Source of the DNA: Protonemura montana
Lineage: Eukaryota; Arthropoda; Insecta; Plecoptera; Nemouridae
Assembly (NCBI GenBank): GCA_947568835.1
Contig: OX387612.1
Location: forward strand, 563,001-627,000
DNA length: 64,000 nt
Direction of reading: 5' to 3'
In this document: piece after piece, positions 22,317 through 35,900 of the stretch
Numbering within the stretch: the first letter of the stretch is position 1
Layout: every line of letters begins with the position of its first letter
Made by a program: the position numbers and the translations under genes
The notes under the pieces: generated by a model
Seen by the model: the letters and a program-made list of their open reading frames with translations, nothing else
Databases searched by the model: none
Told to the model about the DNA's origin: nothing

Positions 22317-23930
22317 ATTGTTCATTATTTTGTGTTCGAAAGAAAGTCCACACATTAAAATATGATTACTTTAAGGAAGGTGATATTTCTGTTGCTTGCA
22401 GTATGGAAACGATAGAATGAATCTATTTTGTATAAATGTTCCTGACCCTGGATAATTGGAAGGTGGGAGCGGCTAAACCCACACAGGTTGATGCACCCAC
22501 TTCCACAGTGTTTCTATGTTAGCACCCAACGCTGAGTCCAGTACGAAGGTAGTCCTAGGTAGATTTACCTTCAATAATCTCCACGCCAAATATTTCCATA
22601 GTTCGCTAGTGTGGCGTGTATCGGAGGTTGTCTCTCTGCACGAACTCAGACTATCGCTGACCTGATGTTATTGAAAGTCAGTCTCAGGAAATCTGCAGCA
22701 AAATGACAATATTATGTTGTGTTCATTGCTTCTTTGCTTTCTTATTGTTATATTTCTGCTTTTTAAAGCAAAGGGGAATTCAATTGAGGGACATATGAAC
22801 AAGCAATTTTAATCTTGTTTTGTTTCCATTGTTTTTTTGTGTTTTGTTGCTTTAAATGTTTTTCAATTGTGATAATGAGAACATTATATGCAGTATCTTT
22901 TATAGAACTTACAATTTCATTTCGTATAAGCACCAGATGAAAGATAAAAATTAACAAATAAAAAATAAGTTTTAGATACATTCAGTTTTAATTCATTAAA
23001 GCATTTTGAATAATTTGACAATTCTAAGAGAGGTCAGTTGCAAGAGATGTTTTCAACAAATTTGCATTGCAGGTCAATTCGAAGGGTTTGAGCTGCAAAT
23101 GGGGACGGCCACTGCAGGAAAATATTTTGGGTCATTACTTTTTAAGTCACATAAATTTACAAAATTAGGCGTCAGTTTCAACTAGAACGTTATTGTTTAA
23201 TTCAAAATCCTGGACAAATTTGTCATTTGAATGGAAAACAGCAAAAACTTTTGATAAAGTGAATGATAAGTAATGGGTTATATACCCGGGGATGATAGAG
23301 ATGAAATCAATTATTGTGGATGATAGAATTGACAATCATCTGATTCCGAAGTTAAAACTTTGTCGGCAGGAATTAGTTATACGTTGCGTCTACGTTCTGC
23401 TGGTTAAAAGCAGCTTCCTCATATTGAGTCGATCATCCCTTGATGTCATCGTAGCAATGCCACAGCACCGCTGTAAAGAGTTTGTCAACACCTGAAGCTT
23501 TATGATGGTTTTTAGACTCATGTCTACTTATGTCTACTTTTTCCATACACATAATTAGTTAGTTAAAAAACGCCAATGTGTTCGAGTTCTTATTTCAGAA
23601 AATTCATAATACATTAGTTTTAAAGTTATTGACCCTGATTATTTTGTTTAGATGCATTTAGGAAGCTTGAACTTGGTAATTGTTATAATTTTATGTGGTT
23701 CTTTTGTTATCGGAAAATTGTCAGGACTGCTCAAACCTCTGAAGAAGTAACTAGTATATGTTACGAAACGTCGGGAAATTTAGTAGCCCTTTACTGAGCA
23801 TTCAAAACCCAGTTCAAATAGTTTTTCTAAAAACATAAATGTTGTTTAATGATGTTTATATGATTTAACTCACAACTTCTTTATCGATCTTAGCATTTTT
23901 TTTTAAAAAAGCTTTTAAAACACTATTTAA
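22317..23930. other. Spacer between P-like element and satellite array 2
   Basis: No gene seen. It contains a Penelope-type hammerhead motif at 23739-23772; the rest is AT-rich with short chance frames. Confidence 0.5.
23739..23772 (+). ncRNA. Hammerhead-ribozyme-like motif of Penelope type
   Basis: CTGAAGA, then a perfect 5-bp stem GTAAC/GTTAC around an 8-base loop, then GAAACGTC. This CUGANGA-stem II-GAAAC-GUC order is the conserved core of hammerhead ribozymes carried in the terminal repeats of Penelope-like elements. Only the motif survives; no Penelope reverse transcriptase or GIY-YIG domain is nearby. Confidence 0.5.
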
Positions 23931-23998
23931 GCTATTTACAACCTCACACAAAGCTGAAGCTATTTACAACCTCACACAAAGCTGAAGCTATTTACAAC
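23931..23998 (+). repeat. 28-bp direct repeat (2.4 copies) abutting array 2
   Basis: GCTATTTACAACCTCACACA plus AAGCTGAA, repeated at 23931, 23959 and partly at 23987, running directly into the first satellite monomer. The right end of the array (45378 on) also starts with ACAACCTCA. Confidence 0.8.
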
Positions 23999-26900
23999 CA
24001 TGTTTGCAGTGTAAACTCGGTGCTTGCCAATCTAATTCAACACAAGGTAAGTCTACACCATGTTTGCAGTGTAAACTCGGTGCTTGCCAATCTAATTCAA
24101 CACAAGGTAAGTCTACACCATGTTTGCAGTGTAAACTCGGTGCTTGCCAATCTAATTCAACACAAGGTAAGTCTACACCATAATTGCAGTGTAAACTCGG
24201 TGCTTGCCAATCTAATTCAACACAAGGTAAGTCTACACCATGTTTGCAGTGTAAGCTCAGTGCTTGCCAATCTAATTCCACACAAGGTAAGTCTACACCA
24301 TGTTTGCAGTGTAAACTCAGTGCTTGCCAATCTAATTCAACACAAGGTAAGTCTACACCATGTTTGCAGTGTAAACTCGGTGCTTGCCAATCTTATTCAA
24401 CACAAGGTAAGTCTACACCATGTTTGCAGTGTAAACTCAGTGCTTGCCAATCTAATTCAACACAAGGTAAGTCTACACCATGTTTGCAGTGTAAACTCGG
24501 TGCTTGTCAATCTAATTCAACACAAGGTAAGTCTACACCATGTTTGCAGTGTAAACTCGGTGCTTGCCAATCTAATTCAACACAAGGTAAGTCTACACCA
24601 TGTTTGCAGTGTAAACTCGGTGCTTGCCAATCTAATTCAACACAAGGTAAGTCTACACCATGTTTGCAGTGTAAACTCGGTGCTTGCCAATCTAATTCAA
24701 CACAAGGTAAGTCTACACCATGTTTGCAGTGTAAACTCGGTGCTTGCCAATCTAATTCAACACAAGGTAAGTCTACACCATGTTTGCAGTGTAAACTCGG
24801 TGCTTGCCAATCTAATTCAACACAAGGTAAGCCTTCACCATGTTTGCAGTGTAAACTCGGTGCTTGCCAATCTAATTCAACACAAGGTAAGTCTACACCA
24901 TGTTTGCAGTGTAAACTCGGTGCTTGTCAATCTAATTCATTACAAGGTAAGTCTACACCATGTTTGCAGTGTAAACTCGGTGCTTGCCAATCTAATTCAA
25001 CACAAGGTAAGTCTACACCATGTTTGCAGTGTAAACTCAGTGCTTGCCAATCTAATTCCACACAAGGTAAGTCTACACCATGTTTGCAGTGTAAACTCAG
25101 TGCTTGCCAATCTAATTCCACACAAGGTAAGTCTACACCATGTTTGCAGTGTAAACTCAGTGCTTGCCAATCTAATTCAACACAAGGTAAGTCTACACCA
25201 TGTTTGCAGTGTAAACTCGGTGCTTGCCAATCTTATTCAACACAAGGTAAGTCTACACCATGTTTGCAGTGTAAACTCAGTGCTTGCCAATCTAATTCAA
25301 CACAAGGTAAGTCTACACCATGTTTGCAGTGTAAACTCGGTGCTTGTCAATCTAATTCAACACAAGGTAAGTCTACACCATGTTTGCAGTGTAAACTCGG
25401 TGCTTGCCAATCTAATTCAACACAAGGTAAGTCTACACCCTGTTTGCAGTGTAAACTCAGTGCTTGCCAATCTAATTCAACACAAGGTAAGTCTACACCA
25501 TGTTTGCAGTGTAAACTCGGTGCTTTCCAATCTAATTCAACACAAGGTAAGTCTACACCATGTTTGCAGTGTAAACTCGGTGCTTGCCAATCTAATTCAA
25601 CACAAGGTAAGTCTACACCATGTTTGCAGTGTAAACTCGGTGCTTGCCAATCTAATTCAACACAAGGTAAGCCTTCACCATGTTTGCAGTGTAAACTCGG
25701 TGCTTGCCAATCTAATTCAACACAAGGTAAGTCTACACCATGTTTGCAGTGTAAACTCGGTGCTTGTCAATCTAATTCATTACAAGGTAAGTCTACACCA
25801 TGTTTGCAGTGTAAACTCGGTGCTTGCCAATCTAATTCAACACAAGGTAAGTCTACACCATGTTTGCAGTGTAAACTCGGTGCTTGCCAATCTAATTCAA
25901 CACAAGGTGAGCCTACACCATGTTTGCAGTGTAAACTCGGTGCTTGCCAATCTAATTCAACACAAGGTAAGTCTACACCATGTTTGCAGTGTAAACTCGG
26001 TGCTTGTCAATCTAATTCATTACAAGGTAAGTCTACACCATGTTTGCAGTGTAAACTCGGTGCTTGCCAATCTAATTCAACACAAGGTAAGTCTACACCA
26101 TGTTTGCAGTGTAAACTCGGTGCTTGCCAATCTAATTCAACACAAGGTAAGTCTACACCATGTTTGCAGTGTAAACTCGGTGCTTGCCAATCTAATTCAA
26201 CACAAGGTAAGTCCACACCATGTTTGCAGTGTAAACTCGGTGCTTGCCAATCTAATTCAACACAAGGTAAGTCCACACCATGTTTGCAGTGTAAACTCGG
26301 TGCTTGCCAATCTAATTCAACACAAGGTAAGTCTACACCATGTTTGCAGTGTAAACTCGGTGCTTGCCAATCTAATTCAACACAAGGTGAGCCTACACCA
26401 TGTTTGCAGTGTAAACTCGGTGCTTGCCAATCTAATTCAACACAAGGTAAGTCTTCACCATGTTTGCAGTGTAAACTCGGTGCTTGCCAATCTAATTCAA
26501 CACAAGGTAAGTCTACACCATGTTTGCAGTGTAAACTCGGTGCTTGCCAATCTAATTCAACACAAGGTAAGTCTACACCATGTTTGCAGTGTAAACTCGG
26601 TGCTTGCCAATCTAATTCAACACAAGGTAAGTCTACACCATGTTTGCAGTGTAAACTCGGTGCTTGCCAATCTAATTCAACACAAGGTGAGCCTACACCA
26701 TGTTTGCAGTGTAAACTCGGTGCTTGCCAATCTAATTCAACACAAGGTAAGTCTTCACCATGTTTGCAGTGTAAACTCGGTGCTTGCCAATCTAATTCAA
26801 CACAAGGTAAGTCTACACCATGTTTGCAGTGTAAACTCGGTGCTTGCCAATCTAATTCAACACAAGGTAAGTCTACACCATGTTTGCAGTGTAAACTCGG

Positions 26901-29900
26901 TGCTTGCCAATCTAATTCAACACAAGGTAAGTCTACACCATGTTTGCAGTGTAAACTCGGTGCTTGCCAATCTAATTCAACACAAGGTAAGTCTACACCA
27001 TGTTTGCAGTGTAAACTCGGTGCTTGCCAATCTAATTCAACACAAGGTAAGTCTACACCATGTTTGCAGTGTAAACTCGGTGCTTGTCAATCTAATTCAT
27101 TACAAGGTAAGTCTACACCATGTTTGCAGTGTAAACTCGGTGCTTGCCAATCTAATTCAACACAAGGTAAGTCTACACCATGTTTGCAGTGTAAACTCGG
27201 TGCTTGCCAATCTAATTCAACACAAGGTGAGCCTACACCATGTTTGCAGTGTAAACTCGGTGCTTGCCAATCTAATTCAACACAAGGTAAGTCTACACCA
27301 TGTTTGCAGTGTAAACTCGGTGCTTGTCAATCTAATTCATTACAAGGTAAGTCTACACCATGTTTGCAGTGTAAACTCGGTGCTTGCCAATCTAATTCAA
27401 CACAAGGTAAGTCTACACCATGTTTGCAGTGTAAACTCGGTGCTTGCCAATCTAATTCAACACAAGGTAAGTCTACACCATGTTTGCAGTGTAAACTCGG
27501 TGCTTGCCAATCTAATTCAACACAAGGTAAGTCTACACCATAATTGCAGTGTAAACTCGGTGCTTGCCAATCTAATTCAACACAAGGTAAGTCTACACCA
27601 TGTTTGCAGTGTAAACTCAGTGCTTGCCAATCTAATTCCACACAAGGTAAGTCTACACCATGTTTGCAGTGTAAACTCAGTGCTTGCCAATCTAATTCAA
27701 CACAAGGTAAGTCTACACCATGTTTGCAGTGTAAACTCGGTGCTTGCCAATCTTATTCAACACAAGGTAAGTCTACACCATGTTTGCAGTGTAAACTCAG
27801 TGCTTGCCAATCTAATTCAACACAAGGTAAGTCTACACCATGTTTGCAGTGTAAACTCGGTGCTTGTCAATCTAATTCAACACAAGGTAAGTCTACACCA
27901 TGTTTGCAGTGTAAACTCGGTGCTTGCCAATCTAATTCAACACAAGGTAAGTCTACACCATGTTTGCAGTGTAAACTCGGTGCTTGCCAATCTAATTCAA
28001 CACAAGGTAAGTCTTCACCATGTTTGCAGTGTAAACTCGGTGCTTGCCAATCTTATTCAACACAAGGTAAGTCTACACCATGTTTGCAGTGTAAACTCGG
28101 TGCTTGCCAATCTAATTCAACACAAGGTAAGTCTACACCATGTTTGCAGTGTAAACTCGGTGCTTGCCAATCTAATTCAACACAAGGTAAGTCTACACCA
28201 TGTTTGCAGTGTAAACTCGGTGCTTGCCAATCTAATTCAACACAAGGTAAGCCTTCACCATGTTTGCAGTGTAAACTCGGTGCTTGCCAATCTAATTCAA
28301 CACAAGGTAAGTCTACACCATGTTTGCAGTGTAAACTCGGTGCTTGTCAATCTAATTCATTACAAGGTAAGTCTACACCATGTTTGCAGTGTAAACTCGG
28401 TGCTTGCCAATCTAATTCAACACAAGGTAAGTCTACACCATGTTTGCAGTGTAAACTCAGTGCTTGCCAATCTAATTCCACACAAGGTAAGTCTACACCA
28501 TGTTTGCAGTGTAAACTCAGTGCTTGCCAATCTAATTCCACACAAGGTAAGTCTACACCATGTTTGCAGTGTAAACTCAGTGCTTGCCAATCTAATTCAA
28601 CACAAGGTAAGTCTACACCATGTTTGCAGTGTAAACTCGGTGCTTGCCAATCTTATTCAACACAAGGTAAGTCTACACCATGTTTGCAGTGTAAACTCAG
28701 TGCTTGCCAATCTAATTCAACACAAGGTAAGTCTACACCATGTTTGCAGTGTAAACTCGGTGCTTGTCAATCTAATTCAACACAAGGTAAGTCTACACCA
28801 TGTTTGCAGTGTAAACTCGGTGCTTGCCAATCTAATTCAACACAAGGTAAGTCTACACCCTGTTTGCAGTGTAAACTCAGTGCTTGCCAATCTAATTCAA
28901 CACAAGGTAAGTCTACACCATGTTTGCAGTGTAAACTCGGTGCTTTCCAATCTAATTCAACACAAGGTAAGTCTACACCATGTTTGCAGTGTAAACTCGG
29001 TGCTTGCCAATCTAATTCAACACAAGGTAAGTCTACACCATGTTTGCAGTGTAAACTCGGTGCTTGCCAATCTAATTCAACACAAGGTAAGCCTTCACCA
29101 TGTTTGCAGTGTAAACTCGGTGCTTGCCAATCTAATTCAACACAAGGTAAGTCTACACCATGTTTGCAGTGTAAACTCGGTGCTTGTCAATCTAATTCAT
29201 TACAAGGTAAGTCTACACCATGTTTGCAGTGTAAACTCGGTGCTTGCCAATCTAATTCAACACAAGGTAAGTCTACACCATGTTTGCAGTGTAAACTCGG
29301 TGCTTGCCAATCTAATTCAACACAAGGTGAGCCTACACCATGTTTGCAGTGTAAACTCGGTGCTTGCCAATCTAATTCAACACAAGGTAAGTCTACACCA
29401 TGTTTGCAGTGTAAACTCGGTGCTTGTCAATCTAATTCATTACAAGGTAAGTCTACACCATGTTTGCAGTGTAAACTCGGTGCTTGCCAATCTAATTCAA
29501 CACAAGGTAAGTCTACACCATGTTTGCAGTGTAAACTCGGTGCTTGCCAATCTAATTCAACACAAGGTAAGTCTACACCATGTTTGCAGTGTAAACTCGG
29601 TGCTTGCCAATCTAATTCAACACAAGGTAAGTCCACACCATGTTTGCAGTGTAAACTCGGTGCTTGCCAATCTAATTCAACACAAGGTAAGTCCACACCA
29701 TGTTTGCAGTGTAAACTCGGTGCTTGCCAATCTAATTCAACACAAGGTAAGTCTACACCATGTTTGCAGTGTAAACTCGGTGCTTGCCAATCTAATTCAA
29801 CACAAGGTAAGTCTACACCATGTTTGCAGTGTAAACTCGGTGCTTGCCAATCTAATTCAACACAAGGTAAGTCTACACCATGTTTGCAGTGTAAACTCGG

Positions 29901-32900
29901 TGCTTGCCAATCTAATTCAACACAAGGTGAGCCTACACCATGTTTGCAGTGTAAACTCGGTGCTTGCCAATCTAATTCAACACAAGGTAAGTCTTCACCA
30001 TGTTTGCAGTGTAAACTCGGTGCTTGCCAATCTAATTCAACACAAGGTAAGTCTACACCATGTTTGCAGTGTAAACTCGGTGCTTGCCAATCTAATTCAA
30101 CACAAGGTAAGTCTACACCATGTTTGCAGTGTAAACTCGGTGCTTGCCAATCTAATTCAACACAAGGTAAGTCTACACCATGTTTGCAGTGTAAACTCGG
30201 TGCTTGCCAATCTAATTCAACACAAGGTAAGTCTACACCATGTTTGCAGTGTAAACTCGGTGCTTGCCAATCTAATTCAACACAAGGTAAGTCTACACCA
30301 TGTTTGCAGTGTAAACTCGGTGCTTGTCAATCTAATTCATTACAAGGTAAGTCTACACCATGTTTGCAGTGTAAACTCGGTGCTTGCCAATCTAATTCAA
30401 CACAAGGTAAGTCTACACCATGTTTGCAGTGTAAACTCGGTGCTTGCCAATCTAATTCAACACAAGGTGAGCCTACACCATGTTTGCAGTGTAAACTCGG
30501 TGCTTGCCAATCTAATTCAACACAAGGTAAGTCTACACCATGTTTGCAGTGTAAACTCGGTGCTTGTCAATCTAATTCATTACAAGGTAAGTCTACACCA
30601 TGTTTGCAGTGTAAACTCGGTGCTTGCCAATCTAATTCAACACAAGGTAAGTCTACACCATGTTTGCAGTGTAAACTCGGTGCTTGCCAATCTAATTCAA
30701 CACAAGGTAAGTCTACACCATGTTTGCAGTGTAAACTCGGTGCTTGCCAATCTAATTCAACACAAGGTGAGCCTACACCATGTTTGCAGTGTAAACTCGG
30801 TGCTTGCCAATCTAATTCAACACAAGGTAAGTCTTCACCATGTTTGCAGTGTAAACTCGGTGCTTGCCAATCTAATTCAACACAAGGTAAGTCTACACCA
30901 TGTTTGCAGTGTAAACTCGGTGCTTGCCAATCTAATTCAACACAAGGTAAGTCTACACCATGTTTGCAGTGTAAACTCGGTGCTTGCCAATCTAATTCAA
31001 CACAAGGTAAGTCTACACCATGTTTGCAGTGTAAACTCGGTGCTTGCCAATCTAATTCAACACAAGGTAAGTCTACACCATGTTTGCAGTGTAAACTCGG
31101 TGCTTGCCAATCTAATTCAACACAAGGTAAGTCTACACCATGTTTGCAGTGTAAACTCGGTGCTTGCCAATCTAATTCAACACAAGGTAAGTCTACACCA
31201 TGTTTGCAGTGTAAACTCGGTGCTTGCCAATCTAATTCAACACAAGGTAAGTCTACACCATGTTTGCAGTGTAAACTCGGTGCTTGCCAATCTAATTCAA
31301 CACAAGGTAAGTCTACACCATGTTTGCAGTGTAAACTTGGTGCTTGCCAATCTAATTCAACACAAGGTAAGTCCACACCATGTTTGCAGTGTAAACTCGG
31401 TGCTTGCCAATCTAATTCATTACAAGGTTAGTCTACACCATGTTTGCAGTGTAAACTCGGTGCTTGCCAATCTAATTCAACACAAGGTAAGTCTACACCA
31501 TGTTTGCAGTGTAAACTCGGTGCTTGCCAATCTAATTCAACACAAGGTAAGTCTACACCATGTTTGCAGTGTAAACTCGGTGCTTGCCAATCTAATTCAA
31601 CACAAGGTAAGTCTACACCATGTTTGCAGTGTAAACTCGGTGCTTGTCAATCTAATTCATTACAAGGTAAGTCTACACCATGTTTGCAGTGTAAACTCGG
31701 TGCTTGCCAATCTAATTCAACACAAGGTAAGTCTACACCATGTTTGCAGTGTAAACTCGGTGCTTGCCAATCTAATTCAACACAAGGTAAGTCTACACCA
31801 TGTTTGCAGTGTAAACTCGGTGCTTGCCAATCTAATTCAACACAAGGTGAGCCTACACCATGTTTGCAGTGTAAACTCGGTGCTTGCCAATCTAATTCAA
31901 CACAAGGTAAGTCTTCACCATGTTTGCAGTGTAAACTCGGTGCTTGCCAATCTAATTCAACACAAGGTAAGTCTACACCATGTTTGCAGTGTAAACTCGG
32001 TGCTTGCCAATCTAATTCAACACAAGGTAAGTCTACACCATGTTTGCAGTGTAAACTCGGTGCTTGCCAATCTAATTCAACACAAGGTAAGTCTACACCA
32101 TGTTTGCAGTGTAAACTCGGTGCTTGCCAATCTAATTCAACACAAGGTAAGTCTACACCATGTTTGCAGTGTAAACTCGGTGCTTGCCAATCTAATTCAA
32201 CACAAGGTAAGTCTACACCATGTTTGCAGTGTAAACTCGGTGCTTGCCAATCTAATTCAACACAAGGTAAGTCTACACCATGTTTGCAGTGTAAACTCGG
32301 TGCTTGCCAATCTAATTCAACACAAGGTAAGTCTACACCATGTTTGCAGTGTAAACTCGGTGCTTGCCAATCTAATTCAACACAAGGTAAGTCTACACCA
32401 TGTTTGCAGTGTAAACTTGGTGCTTGCCAATCTAATTCAACACAAGGTAAGTCCACACCATGTTTGCAGTGTAAACTCGGTGCTTGCCAATCTAATTCAT
32501 TACAAGGTTAGTCTACACCATGTTTGCAGTGTAAACTCGGTGCTTGCCAATCTAATTCAACACAAGGTAAGTCTACACCATGTTTGCAGTGTAAACTCGG
32601 TGCTTGCCAATCTAATTCAACACAAGGTAAGTCTACACCATGTTTGCAGTGTAAACTCGGTGCTTGCCAATCTAATTCAACACAAGGTAAGTCTACACCA
32701 TGTTTGCAGTGTAAACTCGGTGCTTGCCAATCTAATTCAACACAAGGTAAGTCTACACCATGTTTGCAGTGTAAACTCGGTGCTTGCCAATCTAATTCAA
32801 CACAAGGTAAGTCTACACCATGTTTGCAGTGTAAACTCGGTGCTTGCCAATCTTATTCAACACAAGGTAAGTCTACACCATGTTTGCAGTGTAAACTCGG

Positions 32901-35900
32901 TGCTTGCCAATCTAATTCAACACAAGGTAAGTCTACACCATGTTTGCAGTGTAAACTCGGTGCTTGCCAATCTAATTCAACACAAGGTAAGTCTACACCA
33001 TGTTTGCAGTGTAAACTCGGTGCTTGCCAATCTAATTCAACACAAGGTAAGTCCACACCATGTTTGCAGTGTAAACTCGGTGCTTGCTAATCTAATTCAA
33101 CACAAGGTAAGTCCACACCATGTTTTCAGTGTAAACTCGGTGCTTGCCAATCTAATTCAACACAAGGTAAGTCTACACCATGTTTGCAGTGTAAACTTGG
33201 TGCTTGCCAATCTCATTCAACACAAGGTAAGTCCACACCATGTTTGCAGTGTAAACTCGGTGCTTGCCAATCTAATTCATTACAAGGTAAGTCTACACCA
33301 TGTTTGCAGTGTCAACTCGGTGCTTGCCAATCTAATTCAACACAAGGTAAGTCTACACCATGTTTGCAGTGTAAACTCAGTGCTTGCCAATCTAATTCAA
33401 CACAAGGTAAGTCTACACCATGTTTGCAGTGTAAACTCGGTGCTTGTCAATCTAATTCAACACAAGGTAAGTCTACACCATGTTTGCAGTGTAAACTCGG
33501 TGCTTGCCAATCTAATTCAACACAAGGTAAGTCTACACCATGTTTGCAGTGTAAACTCGGTGCTTGCCAATCTAATTCAACACAAGGTAAGTCTACACCA
33601 TGTTTGCAGTGTAAACTCGGTGCTTGCCAATCTAATTCAACACAAGGTAAGTCTACACCATGTTTGCAGTGTAAACTCGGTGCTTGCCAATCTAATTCAA
33701 CACAAGGTAAGCCTTCACCATGTTTGCAGTGTAAACTCGGTGCTTGCCAATCTAATTCAACACAAGGTAAGTCTACACCATGTTTGCAGTGTAAACTCGG
33801 TGCTTGTCAATCTAATTCATTACAAGGTAAGTCTACACCATGTTTGCAGTGTAAACTCGGTGCTTGCCAATCTAATTCAACACAAGGTAAGTCTACACCA
33901 TGTTTGCAGTGTAAACTCAGTGCTTGCCAATCTAATTCCACACAAGGTAAGTCTACACCATGTTTGCAGTGTAAACTCAGTGCTTGCCAATCTAATTCCA
34001 CACAAGGTAAGTCTACACCATGTTTGCAGTGTAAACTCAGTGCTTGCCAATCTAATTCAACACAAGGTAAGTCTACACCATGTTTGCAGTGTAAACTCGG
34101 TGCTTGCCAATCTTATTCAACACAAGGTAAGTCTACACCATGTTTGCAGTGTAAACTCAGTGCTTGCCAATCTAATTCAACACAAGGTAAGTCTACACCA
34201 TGTTTGCAGTGTAAACTCGGTGCTTGTCAATCTAATTCAACACAAGGTAAGTCTACACCATGTTTGCAGTGTAAACTCGGTGCTTGCCAATCTAATTCAA
34301 CACAAGGTAAGTCTACACCATGTTTGCAGTGTAAACTCGGTGCTTTCCAATCTAATTCAACACAAGGTAAGTCTACACCATGTTTGCAGTGTAAACTCGG
34401 TGCTTGCCAATCTAATTCAACACAAGGTAAGTCTACACCATGTTTGCAGTGTAAACTCGGTGCTTGCCAATCTAATTCAACACAAGGTAAGCCTTCACCA
34501 TGTTTGCAGTGTAAACTCGGTGCTTGCCAATCTAATTCAACACAAGGTAAGTCTACACCATGTTTGCAGTGTAAACTCGGTGCTTGTCAATCTAATTCAT
34601 TACAAGGTAAGTCTACACCATGTTTGCAGTGTAAACTCGGTGCTTGCCAATCTAATTCAACACAAGGTAAGTCTACACCATGTTTGCAGTGTAAACTCGG
34701 TGCTTGCCAATCTAATTCAACACAAGGTGAGCCTACACCATGTTTGCAGTGTAAACTCGGTGCTTGCCAATCTAATTCAACACAAGGTAAGTCTACACCA
34801 TGTTTGCAGTGTAAACTCGGTGCTTGTCAATCTAATTCATTACAAGGTAAGTCTACACCATGTTTGCAGTGTAAACTCGGTGCTTGCCAATCTAATTCAA
34901 CACAAGGTAAGTCTACACCATGTTTGCAGTGTAAACTCGGTGCTTGCCAATCTAATTCAACACAAGGTAAGTCTACACCATGTTTGCAGTGTAAACTCGG
35001 TGCTTGCCAATCTAATTCAACACAAGGTAAGTCCACACCATGTTTGCAGTGTAAACTCGGTGCTTGCCAATCTAATTCAACACAAGGTAAGTCCACACCA
35101 TGTTTGCAGTGTAAACTCGGTGCTTGCCAATCTAATTCAACACAAGGTAAGTCTACACCATGTTTGCAGTGTAAACTCGGTGCTTGCCAATCTAATTCAA
35201 CACAAGGTGAGCCTACACCATGTTTGCAGTGTAAACTCGGTGCTTGCCAATCTAATTCAACACAAGGTAAGTCTTCACCATGTTTGCAGTGTAAACTCGG
35301 TGCTTGCCAATCTAATTCAACACAAGGTAAGTCTACACCATGTTTGCAGTGTAAACTCGGTGCTTGCCAATCTAATTCAACACAAGGTAAGTCTACACCA
35401 TGTTTGCAGTGTAAACTCGGTGCTTGCCAATCTAATTCAACACAAGGTAAGTCTACACCATGTTTGCAGTGTAAACTCGGTGCTTGCCAATCTAATTCAA
35501 CACAAGGTGAGCCTACACCATGTTTGCAGTGTAAACTCGGTGCTTGCCAATCTAATTCAACACAAGGTAAGTCTTCACCATGTTTGCAGTGTAAACTCGG
35601 TGCTTGCCAATCTAATTCAACACAAGGTAAGTCTACACCATGTTTGCAGTGTAAACTCGGTGCTTGCCAATCTAATTCAACACAAGGTAAGTCTACACCA
35701 TGTTTGCAGTGTAAACTCGGTGCTTGCCAATCTAATTCAACACAAGGTAAGTCTACACCATGTTTGCAGTGTAAACTCGGTGCTTGCCAATCTAATTCAA
35801 CACAAGGTAAGTCTACACCATGTTTGCAGTGTAAACTCGGTGCTTGCCAATCTAATTCAACACAAGGTAAGTCTACACCATGTTTGCAGTGTAAACTCGG

